Origin: an uncultured archaeon
GTDB taxonomy: Archaea > Thermoproteota > Bathyarchaeia > 40CM-2-53-6 > CALIRQ01
Assembly: GCA_938042195.1 (NCBI GenBank)
Contig: CALIRQ010000019.1
Coordinates: forward strand, 1-64,000
Length of the DNA stretch: 64,000 nucleotides
Direction of reading: 5' to 3'
In this document: in pieces, positions 59,212 to 64,000 of the stretch
Layout of the letters: each line of letters starts with the position of its first letter
Position numbering within the stretch: position 1 is the first letter of the stretch
Position numbers and translations under genes: made by a program
Notes under the pieces: generated by a model
What the model saw: only the letters and a program-made list of their open reading frames with translations
What the model was told of the DNA's origin: nothing
Databases searched by the model: none

Positions 59212-60510
59212 ATGGGAAATCCTTTTTCCTCTACTGGAAGGGATGGGTATTCCGCTGGGGTGGGAGGATTGTCGGCGAAGGATGCCTTGGACTCCCTTTT
59301 TTCCAGATACCTCTCCGGCTCTAGGATATTCGTGAATAGGGATGTTTTAAAGCATGATTATATCCCCGACAATCTCCCCCATCGCGGGGAACAAATCCAA
59401 AAATTGGGCGGCATCTTGGCCCCCGCTCTGAACAAATCCAAGATATCCAACGCATTCATCTATGGCAAGACCGGGACAGGGAAGACCGCCGTAACAAAAT
59501 TCGTCCTTTCTAGATTCGAGGGTAAGGCGAGGGAGATCAATGCCCCGCTCGACGTTTGCTACGTTAACTGCCGCCTCTCCGGGACCAATTATAGGGTCTT
59601 GGCCTCAATTTGCAAATCTGTGGGGATGGAGGTCCCCTTCACGGGTTTGGCTACTGGGGAATTATTGGACCGATTCAAGAACTTCATCAACCTCCACAAC
59701 TCCATAATAATAGTCGCCCTTGATGAGATGGACGCGCTCGTAAGGGATAGGGGAGATGACGACCTCCTCTACGAGCTCACTAGGATCAATGAGGGGCTGA
59801 GGAACGGTTGGGTGGCCCTCGTGGGCATTACGAACGACGTGAACTTCAAGGAGTTCCTGGACCCGAGAGTTTTGAGTAGCTTGAGCGAAGAGGAGGTGGT
59901 CTTCAAACCATACTTGGCTAATGAGCTCTTCGATATACTCCAAGAAAGGGCGGAGATGGCCTTCATCAAGGGCGTGGTGGAGGAGGGGACCATAAGGCTC
60001 TGCGCCGCGCTGGCGGCCGGCGAGCATGGGGATGCCAGGAGGGCCCTCGACCTCCTCAGGGTGGCGGGCGAATTGGCGGAGAGGCTTGGCAGGGATAAGG
60101 TCGATGAGGAACTGGTCAGATTGGCCCAGCAGAAGGTGGAGCATGATAGGATGACGGAGATACTGAAATCCCTGCCCATACATTCCAAGCTGGTCCTAAT
60201 GAGCGTCTTCATCCTGAACACCAAACTCGAGGTTAACGGCGCCATCACCGGCGACGTTTATAACGTCTATTCGGAACTATGCCAAAAGACGTCCTTGGAG
60301 CCCCTAACCCAGAGGAGGGTCAGCGGCCTAATAAATGAACTCGACGTCTTGGGCATATTGAACGCTAGGGTCGTCAGCTTCGGTAGATATGGGAGGACGA
60401 AGAAGATACGCCTCGGCGTCCCCGAAAGGGTTATAATGGAGATACTATCCGAAGATGAAATAGTTGGGAGGCTATTCAGCTTCTCCCCCACGTCGGTCAG
60501 GAAGAAGTGA
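59212..60510 (+). CDS. cdc6: Orc1/Cdc6 replication initiator
   Basis: AFIYGKTGTGKTAVTKFVL, VALDEMDALV, C-terminal wHTH; ATG at 59212. Confidence 0.95.
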   Translation: MGNPFSSTGRDGYSAGVGGLSAKDALDSLFSRYLSGSRIFVNRDVLKHDYIPDNLPHRGEQIQKLGGILAPALNKSKISNAFIYGKTGTGKTAVTKFVLSRFEGKAREINAPLDVCYVNCRLSGTNYRVLASICKSVGMEVPFTGLATGELLDRFKNFINLHNSIIIVALDEMDALVRDRGDDDLLYELTRINEGLRNGWVALVGITNDVNFKEFLDPRVLSSLSEEEVVFKPYLANELFDILQERAEMAFIKGVVEEGTIRLCAALAAGEHGDARRALDLLRVAGELAERLGRDKVDEELVRLAQQKVEHDRMTEILKSLPIHSKLVLMSVFILNTKLEVNGAITGDVYNVYSELCQKTSLEPLTQRRVSGLINELDVLGILNARVVSFGRYGRTKKIRLGVPERVIMEILSEDEIVGRLFSFSPTSVRKK

Positions 60511-61063
60511 GCCCCGACCGGTCGTTTCCATAGGCGTGGCATCCGGGAGCTTCAAATCCAAATCCCGGAGCGAGACAACCCTCCTAGTTGCGACCACTCT
60601 CGCCAATTTCAGGATAAGAAGGATCGCAATCGCGAGGATAACGGTCGACGGGATGGATTCCACGGAGAAGCTGCTCGAGGCCTTGGGCTCTGCCAAGGCC
60701 GATGCGATCCTACTGGATGGGATATGCCACGCTGGGTTCAATATATTGGATCCGAAATCGATCTCGAGATCCACTGGCATCCCGGTCATAATAATCTCCG
60801 AGGAGAAGCCCGATATGGCATCCGTAAGGAGCGCCTTGGAGAAGCACTTTCCGGATTGGAGGGAGCGCTGGAAGATAATCCGGAGGAGCGGGATGCCCAT
60901 CCCCCTAGGGTTGGGGGAGGCCACCGTCTACTTCAAGGCCATCGGCATGAGCGCGGCTTCCGCGAAGGCGCTCATAAGATATCTTTCGGTAAATTCGAAA
61001 TTCCCAGAGCCAATAAGGGTATCAAAATTGATCGCTAGGGGGTTGACCTCCCCCAAGCAATGA
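60464..61063 (+). CDS. DUF99 family protein (endonuclease V-related)
   Basis: VDGMDSTEKLLEALGSAKADAILLDGICHAGFNILDPKSISRSTGIPVIII; true start unclear, probably after about 60500. Confidence 0.8.
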   Translation: MGGYSASPPRRSGRSEPRPVVSIGVASGSFKSKSRSETTLLVATTLANFRIRRIAIARITVDGMDSTEKLLEALGSAKADAILLDGICHAGFNILDPKSISRSTGIPVIIISEEKPDMASVRSALEKHFPDWRERWKIIRRSGMPIPLGLGEATVYFKAIGMSAASAKALIRYLSVNSKFPEPIRVSKLIARGLTSPKQ

Positions 61064-61558
61064 GGTCATCAGCCTCCCAAGGTCCACCTCCGCCCTCGCC
61101 CTCCACCCCAGGGAGAGAAGCCCCTCCTCCTCGGCTATATAGCCACTCCTTTCATAAATGTCCAACAGCGTCATCGCCTTCCATCTCCCGAGCTTCTCAC
61201 TCAACAATTCCTCAACCTCCTTCCTCAGGGCCTTTCCCTGCTTCGATATTATGTAGGCGATTGTTATCGCCAACCCGGCCAAATTATCTATTCGCCAGCC
61301 CATCATCTTGGCCTCCACAGGCTTAATCGTCCCCTTCAATACCACAAAGAAGCGCGAGGAGCCCTCCTCCCCTTCCCCCACCTCTTTGACCTCTAAATCG
61401 ATCGCCTCCAATATCTCATTCAATTGCTCCAATACCTCCTTATAGTCCTCCCCAACCCTAGACTTCAATTCCCAAGACTTGGCCCCGGGTAGCCTTCCCC
61501 TCTTGAAGAGTAGCAAATGGGCGGCCCTTTTCAGCCGATCCCCATAAAACCTCCTCAT
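61022..61558 (-). CDS. Unknown protein, third gene of SMC operon, possible wHTH accessory subunit
   Basis: MRRFYGDRLKRAAHLLLFKRGRLPGAKSWELK...; ATGA overlap with the upstream gene; helical C-terminus. Confidence 0.7.
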   Translation of the reverse strand: MRRFYGDRLKRAAHLLLFKRGRLPGAKSWELKSRVGEDYKEVLEQLNEILEAIDLEVKEVGEGEEGSSRFFVVLKGTIKPVEAKMMGWRIDNLAGLAITIAYIISKQGKALRKEVEELLSEKLGRWKAMTLLDIYERSGYIAEEEGLLSLGWRARAEVDLGRLMTSLLGGGQPPSDQF

Positions 61559-62328
61559 CCCGAACCGCCCTTTATGGCCTCCTCCGATATCGATATCGGA
61601 ACGCTCACCCCAATCCTCCCTCCTCCCGCGCGCCCGCCTCTCAACGAAATCTCCAAATCCTCGCCGAATCCCTCGAGTCCCACGAACCCATAGCTGATTA
61701 GGAAGCTCGCGTAATACGCCCTCTCCACGGCCTCCCTTAACGATGGCGCCCGAACGAAGTCCCAATACCTCAAGCGCCCTTCCTTGCTCCTCTTCACGAT
61801 CTCCTCGAAATACTCCCTCATCTTTTTCATGAAATCCCCTCGCGCTATCCCAATCCTTTCCAGATGGGCCTCGTCAACCCCCTCGGGAGGCATCCCGCCC
61901 TTTCTCTCGATCCTCCTCCGCCTCTCGTCATATGGCTTGAGGCCGCTCCAATAGGAAAGCCCCGCTTGAACACCCTCCAACGTGAGCCCCTCGAGCTCCA
62001 CGATGGGGTGCCAAGATCTAAGGAAGGCCTTCGCCAAATCCTCGGGGGAAAGCCTTTCCATGACGCCCTTTAACGCCCCCGGTGATGAATAAAGGGAGCT
62101 CGATTGGAACTTGAGCTGAATCCCTTGGAGGCTCAGGACCCTCGAGATCGCATTCAGGACCTTGGCGTCCAAGCAATGATCCTCTAAGCTGGACAATCTC
62201 GGATGGATCTCCCTCACCTTGTTCAAAACCCTTCTTACATCGAATAGGAATGGGTCTATTGCCCTCTTCTCAACGAGTTCGCAATCCCTCAATATCTCTA
62301 ACAATCCCTTCCTCGATAGCGCTCCCAT
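61555..62328 (-). CDS. Unknown protein, second gene of SMC operon, possible kleisin-like subunit
   Basis: MGALSRKGLLEILRDCELVEKRAIDPFLFDVRRVLNKVREIHPRL...; overlaps the SMC 3' end. Confidence 0.7.
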   Translation of the reverse strand: MGALSRKGLLEILRDCELVEKRAIDPFLFDVRRVLNKVREIHPRLSSLEDHCLDAKVLNAISRVLSLQGIQLKFQSSSLYSSPGALKGVMERLSPEDLAKAFLRSWHPIVELEGLTLEGVQAGLSYWSGLKPYDERRRRIERKGGMPPEGVDEAHLERIGIARGDFMKKMREYFEEIVKRSKEGRLRYWDFVRAPSLREAVERAYYASFLISYGFVGLEGFGEDLEISLRGGRAGGGRIGVSVPISISEEAIKGGSG

Positions 62329-63997
62329 CGCCCTCCATCTCCTCCAATATTCCCACCCTCGAAACCCCGCCCACGTTTTGGACTACTATTACATGTGCAT
62401 CTCCATCCACTCCCACTTGACCCGGCGTGATGACGATGTATTGAACGCCCTGAAGCCCCCTCAAGCTGGAAACTATCAATTTCGAAACCTCCTCCCTATT
62501 CCTCGGATCGAGGTGGACGTCGAACTCATCTATTCCCCTGAACGGGGATCTTATGTGCTGTTGAAGGGCCAAGAGGAACGATATGAGGGCCAAGCTCCTC
62601 TCCCCCCCGCTTTGGGTTAGGGAATCCAACGGCGTCGGCCTCACGCCCCTGAAGCCGGCGCTTATCTCCAATCCCGCCCCCTCTATATCCTCACCCTCAA
62701 CTAACCTCACCCTTCCATTACCATTCACCCTTTGCAGCAATTCGTCATACCTCTTGCTGAGGGTCGATATGAAATCCTCCACTATGGACCTCCACCTCTC
62801 CTCGCGCCGCTTCAATTCAGCCTCCAATTCCCTCTTGCCTTGATAAAGGCGCTCGGCCCTCTCCTTCAACGCCTCGAACTCGGTCGAGTAGGATTCGTAG
62901 GCCCTTTTAACATCCTCGGAGACGTCCTTCAGAGGCTTCAGCCTTTCCTCCACTGCGCTGATATCGGAGACTATCTCGATGTACCGCCTCGGGTTCAAAA
63001 ATTCCTCCCCGAGTCCCTTAGCCTCCTCCAACAACGGTCCCAGCTCCCCCTCCTCCCCCTTTAATTGCAACTCCAAATCCCTTATCTCCCGGCTAACCAT
63101 ATCCCTCCTGAACCTTAGGATCCCCAGCTGTACCTTGAGATCCACAAGCCTCTCGAGGCCAGCGGCCCATTCCCCTTCCACACCCTCCGCCTGGGACTCC
63201 AGCCGCGCCCTCCGATTCAGGAGCCCCTCCAACTCGGCCCTCAGGAGCTCCAGCAATCTCCGGCGATCATCCCTGCGGGATCTGAGGGAGTCGATGTATC
63301 GCCCAATGAGCCCTGCCGACGGATCCCCATACATACCCCCCAGGATCGCCAAGCCCTCCTCCACCTCTCTGATCGAGTTCTCCGCCCATTCTAACTCCTT
63401 TGATAATTCCCCCTCCCGCCTCGAGGTCCACATCAAATCCCTTCTCAGAACCCCCCTCCCCTCCCTTAGGGAATCCATCTTGACCTCTAGCGATGCGAGA
63501 TCCCTCTCCAGTCCAATTATATCGCCCTCAATCCCCTCCAACTCGGCCCTCTTAGCTTGGATCCCCTCCTCCAACCTCCTCATCGAGACCCTTTTCTTTG
63601 CGATCCTAGACCAGATCAGCTCCCTCTTCAGATCCATCAGCCTGCCCTCGAGCTCCCTCTTCATAAGGTATCTTTGATACTCCCTCCTCCAATATTCGTA
63701 TGTCTCCTCCGCGGATTGCAAAACCCTCACGAGCTCCTCCTCCTCGCTCTCAATCGTCCTAAGCCTTCTCAGGGCCTCCATGACATCGGATCTATAGGAT
63801 TGGAACCCTATGGCCTCCTCCAACATCCGCAGCTTTTCCTGGGGGCTCGTCGAGCCGAATTTGGCGACCATCAATTGTTGCATTATTATGAGCATGTTGT
63901 TCGGATTCAGGCCGAACCTCTCCAGGGCTCCGACTACGACCTCCTTCGGCACGGGCCTATCCTCTAGGAGATAGGAATAATCCCCATTACTCCTCAA
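62270..63997 (-). CDS. SMC-family ATPase, Smc5/6-like (5' end beyond window)
   Basis: Long coiled coil, TQSGGERSLALISFLLALQQHIRSPFRGIDEFDVHLDPRNREEV signature/Walker B; N-side NNMLIIMQQLMVAKFGSTSPQEKLRMLEEAIG. Confidence 0.9.
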   Translation of the reverse strand: MRSNGDYSYLLEDRPVPKEVVVGALERFGLNPNNMLIIMQQLMVAKFGSTSPQEKLRMLEEAIGFQSYRSDVMEALRRLRTIESEEEELVRVLQSAEETYEYWRREYQRYLMKRELEGRLMDLKRELIWSRIAKKRVSMRRLEEGIQAKRAELEGIEGDIIGLERDLASLEVKMDSLREGRGVLRRDLMWTSRREGELSKELEWAENSIREVEEGLAILGGMYGDPSAGLIGRYIDSLRSRRDDRRRLLELLRAELEGLLNRRARLESQAEGVEGEWAAGLERLVDLKVQLGILRFRRDMVSREIRDLELQLKGEEGELGPLLEEAKGLGEEFLNPRRYIEIVSDISAVEERLKPLKDVSEDVKRAYESYSTEFEALKERAERLYQGKRELEAELKRREERWRSIVEDFISTLSKRYDELLQRVNGNGRVRLVEGEDIEGAGLEISAGFRGVRPTPLDSLTQSGGERSLALISFLLALQQHIRSPFRGIDEFDVHLDPRNREEVSKLIVSSLRGLQGVQYIVITPGQVGVDGDAHVIVVQNVGGVSRVGILEEMEGDGSAIEEGIVRDIEGLRTR

Positions 63998-64000
63998 AAC

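Noticed and set aside
1-64000. CRISPR arrays, cas genes, insertion sequences, integrases, rRNA operons
   Set aside because: No regularly spaced direct repeats, transposase/integrase motifs or rRNA-like sequence noticed.

Overview
This window looks like a GC-rich, probably thermophilic TACK-type archaeal chromosome segment. Supporting markers are DNA polymerase D large subunit, Orc1/Cdc6, thermosome, Alba, Elf1, Sec61-beta and tRNAs with BHB-type introns. Gene density is high on both strands. Most long antisense ORFs are GC-bias artefacts.

Main content: rpiA, pgk, a PIN-domain ATPase, a citramalate/isopropylmalate synthase, thermosome, a near-complete histidine operon (hisZ-hisG-hisD-HAD-hisB-hisH-hisA-hisF-hisIE), wHTH+ParA/MinD, a solute-symporter/LarA/HpaI/enolase-superfamily catabolic region, rubrerythrin, an MPE-SWIM-Lhr helicase cluster, a multi-OB-fold protein, iorAB, glyA, an NrdD-like protein with HTH and ATP-cone, Hsp20, HEPN/MNT, pyrB, HflX, two site-2 proteases, PolD DP2, cdc6, and a three-gene SMC locus.

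Most notable observations:
(1) glyA (SHMT) is interrupted by a 25-nt out-of-frame insertion. It folds into a bulge-helix-bulge with cut sites that exactly restore the conserved NRYAE^GWPGERVYAGC motif, so it is a candidate mRNA intron.
(2) An elongator tRNA-Met appears to carry three introns, and a tRNA-Pro(CGG) carries two, one with a textbook BHB in the T-loop.
(3) An SMC ATPase with Smc5/6-like signatures sits in an overlapping operon with two small unknown proteins.
(4) A candidate replication origin with ORB-like repeats lies upstream of cdc6.
(5) The NrdD-like protein has lost the apparent catalytic cysteine and glycyl-radical motif and carries an N-terminal HTH.
(6) The his operon has a HAD candidate for the missing histidinol-phosphatase, a probable CTG start for hisA, and a perfect 12-bp inverted repeat between it and a divergent AbrB-ACT regulator.

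No database search or computation was run. Family calls come from motif recognition.
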